Assembly (NCBI GenBank): GCA_932521025.1
Contig: OW051470.1
Coordinates: forward strand, 2,528,501 to 2,592,500
DNA from: Oscheius onirici
Taxonomy: Eukaryota > Nematoda > Chromadorea > Rhabditida > Rhabditidae
Direction: 5' to 3'
Length of the DNA stretch: 64,000 nucleotides
Positions 11,101 through 21,200 of this stretch are shown here, piece after piece. Within the stretch, counting starts at the first letter, position 1, and each line of letters begins with the position of its first letter. The position numbers were made by a program, and so were the translations under genes. The notes under the pieces are model-generated. The model saw only the letters and a program-made list of their open reading frames with translations. It was not told the DNA's origin and ran no database searches.

Positions 11101-13288
11101 AGTTTCTACCCAAGCTGCTTCAAATAACCGGGACTGTTCATGGGATACAAACCTGCTTTCTCCTTGTTGTTGTTACGAGCCAGAAGAAAGTGCAGAAAAG
11201 ACAATAGAAGAGGCTAGCTTGCGTGAACACGGAGAGGAGTTTTGTGCTCACAATTTGTTTTTAACAACTTGTGACAAGAAAAGCTTTACTTCTTGCGACT
11301 GGTATTTTCTTACTGGGACAATGTGATCGGAACAGATTGATAAGGGAAGAATAAAAGAGAAACTAAAGCTGCTGCTCTGTGACAGAGCGAAGTTATAAGA
11401 ACCCATGGAATTTCTAGCTTTAGCACTGGAAGAGCGTCGTTGCAAAACTTGTGTCAAAAAAGTCAAAAGTTCGATGCTTATCCAGAAACAAGTACTGTCA
11501 GGGGATTACGCGATGTTATTCCAAGACTTGGTCACTGAATGTGGCCACTTTGTGACCTATCTCAAAACTAAAGGAAAATCGTAGTATATTTTGTTCAAAA
11601 AATAGAGAGCATTATTTGAATTGGCCCGCGCTTTTTCATTGGCTGAGTATCCAACATTTATATGCTGTAACGTGCTACGCAGCTAAATTCCCGCCAATAT
11701 GATTTGAAAATTGTTCTGTGAAGAAAGCGCGGGCCAATTCAAAAAATGCTCTCTACATTTTGCACAGACTATATCCAAACACTAAAAGCTTGAAACCCCC
11801 ATCACATTTCCGAAAACGCTAGTCACTTTCCTAAATACAAGACAGTATTCAATAAGGATGAACGTTTGATATCCTTCCGTTGATCATAGCCTCCAAAGTC
11901 ATTGGTATATCGACTGAATTCTAGCCTGATTAGTTCAGTGGCTAAGTAATCACGATTAGTAAGCTAACCATAAAAGAGGTCACGAGATCGAATCCCCCTG
12001 ACAGTGAGGAGAATCCAAGAGAAATCGTTGAAGGCATACATGTTGTCCAAAGAACGATTAACCGAGTCTTTTTTTAGATATCACGGAAGCCATTGCTTGG
12101 AACTTGTATGAATCAAAAAAGGTCTTCTACAAACTACCGTGTGATCTGGACACTGTTACACCAGCTTGGAACAACTGGACAGCCGAGCCGGAACTCAGAT
12201 GCCAGACCGTCAGTTCTAAGTTTTTTTTTTCAAAATACATGGCTTACAGTATGCTAACGGAACACTGAAAATATTAGTTATTGGAAACTCCATAGCATAT
12301 AGAGCCTTTCCTCTCATCAAAGAGGTGCTGAGGGGCAGATACAAGGAGTTGCGACTCTTCAGTCGGAGCTGTAAGTCTCGTTTTTTCGTTTCCCGTACCA
12401 TGCAAATTTAGCCTCTCCTCCTTTATCTGACAAGTCACCAAAAGTGACTAGAGCTGCTCACATCGTGGCTGATCGCATGCGACCGGACATCATCTGGAAC
12501 ATTCATGTCGAAATGTGAGCTTTCTTTCTTGGCAAGATCTTCGCAATTATTGGCTGAAAATGGTTAGAGAAGATGCTGGAATGTTTTCATCTTCAGTTCC
12601 GAATTGCAGCATCAAAAGAAAGTTTGGCACAGAAGAGATTGAAAATCGAGAACTTGGGGTTGTCGACAAGTGACATTGTCTTTTTGTCTTGAAAATGAGC
12701 TTGTTTTCCTGCTAAAATATCATTTTTGTCATAAAAGTGTTGCTATATATGATGACGAGTTTAGAGATGCGTACATGATCAATCCGATCGTGAACCTGAC
12801 AACAGACAAAGCCTTCTTGGAATTCCAGACGAATCTCGACTACTATTCGTGAGTTTCCTCAAGCTTAAGCAAAAAAATCTGGATTAGAGAACGAACAAAG
12901 GCTGTCATCATAGACTTGCCCTACTTCTGGGCCGTTTATCCAATTTGCCACGAGCTGGCTCTTCGCCTACAGCACGGAAACAGCTTGGAGGACCTTAAGA
13001 AGTCTAAATCTGTATATTTCGAACTCGTTTTGAAAAGAATTTCAAATCTAGGAAGTTGTGAAGCAGCAAGCTCATCATCGGACCCGTTTGCTCAGTCTAA
13101 ATTGCACAAAATGCGTGTATAACAAAGTTGAGGACTATTTCTTCGAGGGAGACACCTACTGGTACTACAATCGGGCAAATTTACACGGTTACACGAAGGA
13201 GGGACAACATTTCACGCCGGAATTCTTAAAACGACTGAAACCACAGTACGAGAAGACGGTTGAAGACGTTTTGCGGAGGTTACAATGA
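8176..13288 (+). CDS. O-acyltransferase (AT3 domain plus SGNH domain), OAC family
   Basis: Membrane acyltransferase of the nematode OAC group, which probably acylates sugars or other hydroxyl acceptors at the membrane. The ATG at 8176 follows GGCAG. Exon 1 carries the family start NDLQSIRGIAIGIVLLFHLQ with the conserved His, then FIGVDL and, after an intron, FFVLSGFLMAMILSK. Later exons give FYIRRFKRIVPVYYVVI, ITEYRFFVHCWSLGVEIQFY, LPSRIWQFLLGVLCF and LGDLSYTMYLLHWPVIVAAK. About ten TM segments are expected. From 12079 the C-terminal SGNH hydrolase-like domain starts: ILVIGNSIAYRAFPL (GNS in place of GDS), MRPDIIWNIHVEM, and the closing block ANLHGYTKEGQHFTPEF with the catalytic-type His. Stop at 13286-13288. 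Introns at about 8523-9200, 9473-9827, 10183-10656 and 11200-12078 are large; the last holds a MITE and a degenerate tRNA. Confidence 0.85.
11605..11753. mobile_element. Tc1/mariner-like MITE in an acyltransferase intron
   Basis: 149 bp with about 30-bp terminal inverted repeats (GAGAGCATTNTTTGAATTGG.. ending in GCCCGCGCTTT, one or two mismatches), flanked by TA on both sides. No transposase. Similarity between the flanks (TAGT..TGTTCAAAAAATA left; TAGTCTGTGCAAAATGTA on the complement of the right) suggests the original element ran from about 11582 to 11773. The middle contains the motif GGCTGAGTATCCAAC..GTGCTA shared with other repeats here. Confidence 0.75.
11923..12003 (+). pseudogene. Degenerate tRNA-like sequence
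   Basis: GCCTGATTAGTTCAGTGGCT resembles a tRNA 5' half with A box, and GAGGTCACGAGATCGAATCC resembles a variable/T arm with B box. The acceptor ends do not pair and no clean anticodon stem forms, so this is read as a tRNA-derived pseudogene in the last large intron of the acyltransferase gene. Confidence 0.4.
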
Positions 13289-13585
13289 AAAGTTTTACCT
13301 TCACTTTATCTAGAAAACAGAAGATATGATTCAATCAGCAATTAGACATAAAGAATTTCAAATTTGGGGCTACAAACTGGGCAAGAGCAAGTAGAAAACG
13401 GGGATGATTATAAGGGAGGGAGAGAGATCAGAGCACAATTGGATAGATTACTGCAAAACGAGAGAGTTTAAAAATGAAGATATGGAAATTTCGAGAGACG
13501 AGCAAGGAAGGACTAGCGTTTCCATGCTCCGTAGGGCTGAAAATGACCTCTCAGCTGTTTTTAACAAAACAAAGTGTAAAAAATC
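13289..13585. other. Convergent 3' intergenic region
   Basis: About 300 bp between the ends of the acyltransferase (+) and KH-protein (-) genes. It should hold both 3' UTRs. No separate feature is seen. Confidence 0.5.
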
Positions 13586-14939
13586 TCAAAGCCTCACCAT
13601 CCCACTGGCGCTTCCAAAACTGCTGTCGAATCCTCCTGCTCCGCCCATTCCGTGCTGTTGTTGCTGCATCATTCCGTCGCCGGCGTTTCCCGCCTGCGGT
13701 CCAGTTCTCGTATGAGCCATTGCCACGACGCCGAAGCCAAGACCCAGAGCCATTATGTTGTATTTGGCCAGAACCTGTAAGAATCAGGGTTATAGTTGGC
13801 TCGAGAAGACAAGGTATTCGTTTCGCAACCCAAAAAAGTGTTTTAAAAGAAAAAGAAATTTACATTTAGAGCCTGCATGACCTCCGTAATTGCGCCCTCG
13901 TTAAATCCGCTATTCCTGAGCACCTGCTGAAGCTGATCGAGAAAGGCCAGCAGCTCCGCGTTGCTCATTGTGGAGGGATTCATCGTGAAGCGCTGTCCTA
14001 CAGCTCCCAAGGGCGGAGGCTGTTGTGGTTGTGCTGTCGGTGGCTGATAGGAAGCATTCTGATAGCCGTAGCCACCCATCGACGCATTGGGAGGCTGGGA
14101 AAAGCCTCCACCAGTATATGGAGACTGTGGTCGCTGTGGCATTCGTCCGGTATGCTCTCTGTCGATATCTTTTGCGTGATGCGGGTCGGAGGCGATTTTT
14201 TGGAGAACTGCCTCACAGGCCGAGATTAGATTCTAAAATTTCCGATTTTTTTTAAATGGGTATAAAATTTACGTTCTGGTCGTCATTGGCGATAGCTAAG
14301 ACCCGTTCCGCAGTGCTCTTGGCCTCTGGAGTGCCGGCTTTCGGATGAATTTGAATATTGACGTCGTACGTGTCGCGAATCTCCTTGATATTGGCTCCAG
14401 CCTTACCGATAACCATTCCGGCCGACGTGTTCGGCATCACGACTTTCATCTTAACCGAATTTTTACGCAAAACTAATTAAAACAAACCTCAGTTGCTCGG
14501 GAGACACCAGGAAAGTCAAAAGAGTCACCGTCCTGCATATCGCGGCACTTTTCGTAGATTTTCTCGCCCATAACTCGAAGAACGGCTGTACAATTTGCAA
14601 TTGTGCCCGTAATCATGCAGATTCGCTCATTTGTCCCTGAATTATTCTTTTTGGGGGGAAGAAAGTATGGTTTACCGGGATATAAATCGTTCGTTTTGCT
14701 CATACTGACAATGCAGTGATAGTCGCTCTTCATTTGTTTCATCGACTCGCCTCCTTTCCCAATAATGGCTCCGACAGCCACCTGGGGAATGAGAATCTTG
14801 AAAGCTACACGATCTAAAATGAATTTGTGAGAAATTTGATGAGAAACTAACCATCTGGACCTTCTTCTCTGCCCTTCTTTCTGGCCGGTCCGTCTCCGCC
14901 GTCCAGAGCTCGCTTCGGCGGCTTTACTTCTTGGTCCAT
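13586..14939 (-). CDS. NOVA-like KH-domain RNA-binding protein
   Basis: Predicted nuclear regulator of alternative splicing, of the NOVA family (binds YCAY motifs). The start at 14939 gives MDQEVKPPKRALDGGDG, then a basic RKKGREEG patch. The first KH domain reads VAFKILIPQVAVGAIIGKGG and ends near VMGEKIYEKC. A 40-nt intron splits YPG from TNERICMITGT. The second KH domain is KMKVVMPNTSAGMVIGKAG with IKEIRDTYDVNIQIHPKAG. Both have the GXXG loop (GKGG, GKAG). A Pro/Gln/Gly linker (SPYTGGGFSQPPNASMGGYG) follows, then a helical segment MSNAELLAFLDQLQQVLRN and a Gln-rich tail. The third KH domain of vertebrate NOVA is not seen; the C-terminal segment is helical instead. The stop is at 13586, unless a GTGAGG donor at about 13598 splices to a further exon. 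Confidence 0.8.
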
Positions 14940-15597
14940 ATCGAAAGAGCCTGGAAATTATGTTTTTAGATGGTAGAAAAAATGAAGAAAAGAAGACGAA
15001 AACGACGAGATGTTAGATCGTTAGATCACCCTGCCTGTTCCACGAACTTACTCCGAAGATCTGAGATTAGCTGACGCATATTTGTTCGAAAACGACTTCT
15101 ATTCAGGAAGGAGAGTTGTTTTTTGTTAAAACTAATAAAATTGAGAGAAAAGCAACGTGGTAAAACGCAAAGCAAATTGAAAAGATGGAAACGGGCCGTG
15201 CTTTTGGTTCCAACAAGGAATATGGGATCTTATTGATTTCTGGGCGTTTTCTTGTTACTTTTCTACGAAACGGCGTAATTTCCAAGCAAATATAGTGAAA
15301 GTAAAAAATATCGAGAAAAACAAAGGAAAAGCTGAAAAGGAACGGAAGTTTGATTTTCACATTTTTGCGTTCACATTTTTGAGCCGCGATTCAGGCCACT
15401 TCCAAACGGGGCAAGCTTACTTCGAGATCTCGAGAACTCTTCGGATTGTCTCAACGTTTCGGTTATTTTTCATCCAAAATAGGCGTATTTACACTTCTAT
15501 GACTAATTTCCATGAAAATAGAGGCAGGAAACTGCGATTCATCGAAAGAAAAGCTGAATAAATAGACTGTCAGAAGGGGGAAGAATGTTCAGAGCCA
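14940..15597. other. Divergent promoter region
   Basis: About 660 bp between the divergently transcribed KH-protein (-) and secreted-protein (+) genes. Short overlapping open frames on both strands carry no recognisable domain. Likely holds both promoters and 5' leaders. Confidence 0.5.
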
Positions 15598-18116
15598 ATG
15601 GAAACGAGTCTCTCTGCCATGCTACTGCTTTTATTCCTTGTTGGTAGGCATATTTAGTGTGAAATTATCGTTTTCTAGGGTCTGGACTGGCATTTTCCGA
15701 ACCAACATGTCCGAAATTTTCCGTTGCTTTCGATTTCCAGCCCTGTGACCCTAAAGTAAGGTCACAATGTCCAGGTGGATTCACTTGCCGGTAATTTGTT
15801 TTTATATAACACGAAAAGGGTCGTTTAGAAGAGCCAACGACACAGCTAACCCATCGAACGAGCTATATCTATGCTGTGACAATACAGTGATGAATATCGA
15901 TGACTGGTTCACAGAATCCGGCCTCATCCCGGCCGTCTTACCACAATTTCCACAGACTAAATTGAGAAATGTCCGTCTGACGCCGGTTGAGATGAACTCT
16001 GTCTTCCCGCCAGTTCATATTGGAGACGAGGTCGTCGTTCTGTCTTACGAGAACTATACGGCAGGACGCGTGGTTATGGTGGAGTTTGAACAACCGCCGG
16101 CATCTTCCGGATATCTTCATTTCTTGACCGTTGTGGGTGAGTCAGAGAGCTAAGATCTTCAGCTTTTCCAAGGGTAGAAAGCTCTGGTAGGAAACTGAGA
16201 ATGAGCGTCAAGTACTCTTACTGGTGCTTGCAAAAGAACTGGAAATAAGAGTCAAGCTTCCAGACATTCTACCAGTACTAGTCCAGACAGCAAAGAGTCT
16301 AATGATCATACAGAATCTCTCGTTAGAGTCAAACAGTAATCAGCACATCAGAGAACGAGGACAAAGTTCCGTTTGACGTTTCATCAGAATCCGTACCAAC
16401 CAGTCTCTAGTGCACCTTCTGAGCGAACAGCGTTTCATTCAAGTTAGACTCTTTATTTGTCGAATCTAGTCTACATCGACTTCTACAAAACTTGTCAAGT
16501 TTTCTCTTTAGCAAGGCTTTTTCTAAAGTTTATCCGGGGGATAAATCTTGGCAGGTTTTGTTTTTCTAGCAAGTTTCATAGGTAGATGAGTCAATCTGGT
16601 AAAGAGTCTAGGAGTCTAACTGAAAGTCAGTCGATATAAACAGTACTGAATAGTAAACTCACTGTCAGAGTCTGTCTGACCTTACACTGTCCCAAAGTAG
16701 CGGGACATCTAGATCAGGGCTGGGCGGATAGTAAAATCGGGTGCGATTAGCAATTATCCACTAATCGCGAAAAAAAACGCGATTAATCGCAATTGCGATT
16801 GCGATTATCTGTTTTTCCAAGCCTAAATTTTGAAATTCTTGCGATTACCGATTACCGGATATCCGCAAATACTGCGATTAATCGCGTTTGCGATTGCGAT
16901 TTGCGGATATCCGCCCAGCCCTGATCTAGATCTTCATTCTTTTCCTTGACACAGATTAAGAATGTTTCGGTAATAGTTCGGCAGGCAACCCCGTTCGTTT
17001 GAAAGCCCGCGCAAAAATTCAAACGAACAGGGTTGCCTGCCTAACTATTACCCAAATTTCTTCAGATGGTGGCTATCGACCAACAGCCCTCTTCCTCACT
17101 TACAACGTCATGGCAACTGGAACTATTCGGGTCGATACGAGTAGTCAAGTTATCCAGAACCAAGTAACTTTCGTTGACAACTCGACCATGGTTCCCAAGC
17201 GAGCACAGTGTAAGTCCTTGTTCTTTGGCTTTTTACCCACTTCCAGACCGAGCTCAGTACGCGACTCTTGTCTTCAGGACACCCTTCCCGATCGGGATGA
17301 CTACCAATGAACAGAGCGAGTTTTCCAGTGTTGACAAAATGAGAGAGACGCATTTCAGCAGCTGGACTAATAGATGCCGCGACACTGATGAGCGGCTGTT
17401 CTGATGTGACCTGTCTCCTGTCGAATACGACTATCGGAAGGGATCTAGGACAGCCAATTGGAGGCACTCTGTTCTATGTAAGAAACTTGCGTCTGGATTT
17501 GAGTAATAGAGGATGGAACTAGAAGAGATTTCCAAACTGAAAGACACTCCCTGAAACGGCCAGTGTGCCAGAACAAATAAGTGTCTTACCTAATACGGAG
17601 ATGGTCACCTAACTAAAAGCCAGTGTACAGTAACTGCTCTGGTTCAAGAGTACGTGAATAAGAGATTTACGGTCTGTCTAGGTACCTAGACTGACAATTA
17701 GTAAGACAGATTACGGTTACTATGAGTTGTTCTGTCAAGAGTACAGAGTCACTGGAACAGAAATGGTCTCTCTGAAGTGCCAGGCATAGACTTGAATGCA
17801 GTCGGATTTCATTCATCCTCACATATACTCTCCTACTCTTGATCTTCCGATCTATAACTGACATTCTCCGCCGTTTAACCAGTTCCTGATCCGATAGACT
17901 GGACCTAGTCTACATTTCAGTTGCCTTTACTGTTACAAGACTTTTTCTCAAAGAATTATTCAGCTCCCAAACTTTTCCCTTCCAACCTTTCGATTTCAGC
18001 TGACCACTCGAACAACTCTCTTCACAGTTGACCCAGACTCTTCGGAAAACTCATCCTCGTCGGTAACGATCTTCTCCACCTTGTTCATTGTTTTTCTTTC
18101 CGAGTTCCTTCTGTGA
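15598..18116 (+). CDS. Secreted, probably GPI-anchored protein of unknown family
   Basis: Exon 1 encodes a signal peptide (METSLSAMLLLLFLVGSGLA), followed by a Cys-containing segment EPTCPKFSVAFDFQPCDPK. Further exons give SNELYLCCDNTVMNIDDWF, HIGDEVVVLSYENYTAGR, RPTALFLTYNVMATGTIRV and FVDNSTMVPKRAQ, with several N-glycosylation sites (NYT, NDT, NST). A 31-nt intron at about 17323-17356 restores the frame into TAGLIDAATLMSGCSDVTC. The last exon, in phase, reads DPDSSENSSSSV then a hydrophobic tail TIFSTLFIVFLSEFLL at the stop, the layout of a GPI-attachment signal. I recognise no named family; the body could be a beta-sandwich ectodomain. The 920-bp intron at 16136-17065 contains two palindromic elements. 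Confidence 0.7.
16715..16923. mobile_element. hAT-type MITE with 8-bp target duplication
   Basis: 209 bp with terminal inverted repeats beginning CAGGGCTGGGCGGATA and ending TATCCGCCCAGCCCTG, flanked by a perfect 8-bp direct repeat ATCTAGAT (16707-16714 and 16924-16931). The interior is built of repeated TTGCGATT/GCGATTAATCGC units. No coding capacity. CAGGG termini and an 8-bp duplication are characteristic of hAT elements. Confidence 0.9.
16969..17052. repeat. Near-perfect palindromic element
   Basis: Arms 16969-17003 and 17018-17052 match at 33 of 35 positions in inverted orientation (GGTAATAGTTNGGCAGGCAA..), with a 14-nt GC-rich loop. It sits 38 bp after the hAT-type MITE in the same intron. 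It may be a short foldback element. Confidence 0.85.
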
Positions 18117-18296
18117 TAACTGTTTGTTTATTCTGTCTGTACCTGGTGAAATAAATCTATACTCTCAATATCAGTTCTATAGTATAAAATCGCCTAATTG
18201 CTCGTTCTCATGTACCCAAATATACGGTCATCTTTAAAATATCTTCATTCTGTATAGAGGCGTCTTTAAATTGAAACCAAGTTGAGATCATGAGAA

Positions 18297-21200
18297 TCAG
18301 ATGCGGTATTTGCGTCCTCGGTCGTACTCGTAGGACTGATAAGGCTTCAACTTCGGGTCTGGATCAAGCGGGACAAGATGACGATAGAAGATAACCCAAG
18401 CGAGCATGCAGGCGACAAGAACTCCCACCTAAAATGAATCGTTTGGAAAAGGCAAAAAATGCAAAAGAGTTCGCACTGAACAGGATTCGAACCTGTGCGG
18501 GCAGAGCCCATTTGATTTCGAGTCAAACTCCTTAACCACTCGGACATCAGTGCATACAGCGCGGTAAAAATGGGGAGAGGGAGACTAGAAGTTGTACTTA
18601 CCTCAATGTACCAAAGTGGAATTGGACCCTTCTTTTCGAACAGGAAGGAGACAAGAAGAGGTCCGATGGTACGGGCAGCACTACCGGCCATCAAGACGAT
18701 TCCTTGCATCGTTCCCTAAAAGTTTAGTTGATTTGAGAGGCGGGAAAGGTCTAACCTGTCGCCGACTTCCTAAGATTTTACTGAAGAGCGTGTTCATGGA
18801 AATGTTGACGATGGGGAAACAGGCAGCCAAAACGACTGCATAAAAAGTGCCGTAGACCCAAAAATTTACCTGGAACAGGGGTATTTATCGCTGGGCTTTT
18901 TGATTCTGTTTGTTCAGATGTCTGTCTTTCTACTAGTCATAGACTTCCTTCACAGTTAACTGTATCTAGAAGTCGCTTACGCTCCTTCGGAACAATACGA
19001 ACTATATTGAGCTCGACTTTTGACTGTCATCCTTTACTTGCCGTATCTTGCCTAAATCCATTTTTTGTAAGACTTGTTTATCTTTTCAAAATACCTTTTT
19101 CTAAAGGTTATTCGAGAGCAAGTTTGACATGTATAACAGACATCGCTAGCAAATTGTGTAGGTAAGACTGTAAGAACTTCTGGTCAACACTGATTGCTGT
19201 ACTTTCTGCACAGTTCGCTTCCAGAGCTGAGAACGTGTGATCTGTACTCAGGGTTTTGGGAACTGTGTGCAACTTTTTTCTCTTTTTATTCCTATGTACT
19301 CATTCTGTCTCTGCACATGGGATTTTTTTAAACTATTCGCTATCAGACTCCAGACTACCTTGTTACTGAACTCTTCTTTGTATTGTCCAGTAGCTTGGCC
19401 TGTTCAGTTTCAGAATCGGTCCTGTTTCTCACCTTCTTGGTATCTTTGCACCAACTGTAATCGTCATATATACAGCCAATTGTCTCGTTATCTCCCTTGC
19501 TGTTCACATGATACGTAGCATTTTTGATGTCGTGGGGCAGGAAAGGCCAAGGGAATGTAGCCACATGGAAGACGACTCCGAGGAAGAGACCCAGAATGGT
19601 GAACTGTCGCTCGCGACCGTTGGACACACTGAACCAGATAATAGATCAGAAGAAGACAAAGCTTACTAGACTCCCAGAGTCCAGGCAAAACCACCGTAGA
19701 AGATCAAACTGAAGGCTCCATTGACAGCCTGTAGGATTCCAGTATACTCGACTGTCTGTTCTTTCGTCCAATCCCACATCATCATAGCGTACATCGATCC
19801 GACTCTGAAAATCAGACCGTAATTATTGTGAGAGCAGTGAAATTTTATGTCTATTGACTGGCTGTGTGGGGGAAGATTTGGTTGTACTACTACTTTTATT
19901 CAAAAAGTTTTAGTTGTTCAGAACAGAGTTCAGAAGGTTGGCAATTGGATGATTACCCAAAGGTAGAAGTCTCTCCCCTACAGATATATTTTCTGAGTTA
20001 GGATATGTATAAAAATAAAGATAAAAAGATAAAGTTTTATACTGAAACAGCGTAGGTATACCGTAACAAAAGCCAACTGGGCAGGATTTCCTGATACCAA
20101 AGATCTGACCTGACAATAAGTCAGGCCAGAACCCTTTCTCCAAAATCAGTGTAGTTCCCTGCTGATGTTTTCTGCCAGACCATTCGTGACCTATTTCGCT
20201 ATGCTCTTTCTAGCCAGACCATGCATAAAAACTGTTCAGATTGGTTAGTCAATGGGTACCGCACTTTCCTTCAACACTTCCCGAAGGCGGTCGGAGGGAG
20301 CTCGAAAGCTGTCCGAAAGGTGGGCAAGGGACCAGAGGACCCCACTTGTTGAAGGGAAGAATGTAGACAAAACTCACGTTTCCAGATTCGTGATGATGAA
20401 CATCAGTGTGAATTGTGTGAAGACACAGACCGAGACGGCATAGTAATCAAACTTTGGCATGGCAAAGTACGGATCCTCATCCTCATCGACCTCTGTGACT
20501 CCGGCGTAGCTCTCTTCCAAAAATATGAAAATAAAGGCCAGGGCGAGGACATTGATGCCGGCAGCGAACCAGGCCGGAGCCGTGTACATGTCCAGATGGA
20601 ATGAGCCATTGCCGAAGACGCCGGGGTAGTTGAGCGGGGTGAAAGCTACCTGGAAGAGGATACTGTAAATCTAGATTGATTGGACCTTTAAAGGCCTAAA
20701 TGAGAGTGGAATCAGACAGACAAATGGCAGATCTCACCTGTATTCCCGGACCAATGGTCATTCCCAGAACGTAGCTGGCCTGTACAAAAGTAATGGCCCT
20801 GGCTCTGTCATTCACATGCGAGGCTGAAAAATTCTTTTTTTTTAGAATTTCGGAATCTCTCACCAGTCGAGGCGTAAGCTCTCATGACTCCAACAGTTCC
20901 AGCTCCGAGACCAATGAAGAACCTGGCTGCCATCATAACCCATCGTCTGCTTGAAGGGGGCTTAAAGTTTTCGACAAAACAGAAGATGATGTTGGAGATG
21001 ATCTGGACGATGGTTCCGAAGATCAGTGGCTGTTTGACTGGAAACAACTCTTATCTAGACAAACTACGATTCTTATCTTTCCAGAGAATATATCAGAGCC
21101 TAGAGAGGAGTCTTTTGAACAAAAGTTCGCTTTCCTATAGTTTAGTTTCCTTGGTTCCAATGTAACGTAACTTTCAGTTGTTCTCATTAGTTCATTTTAG

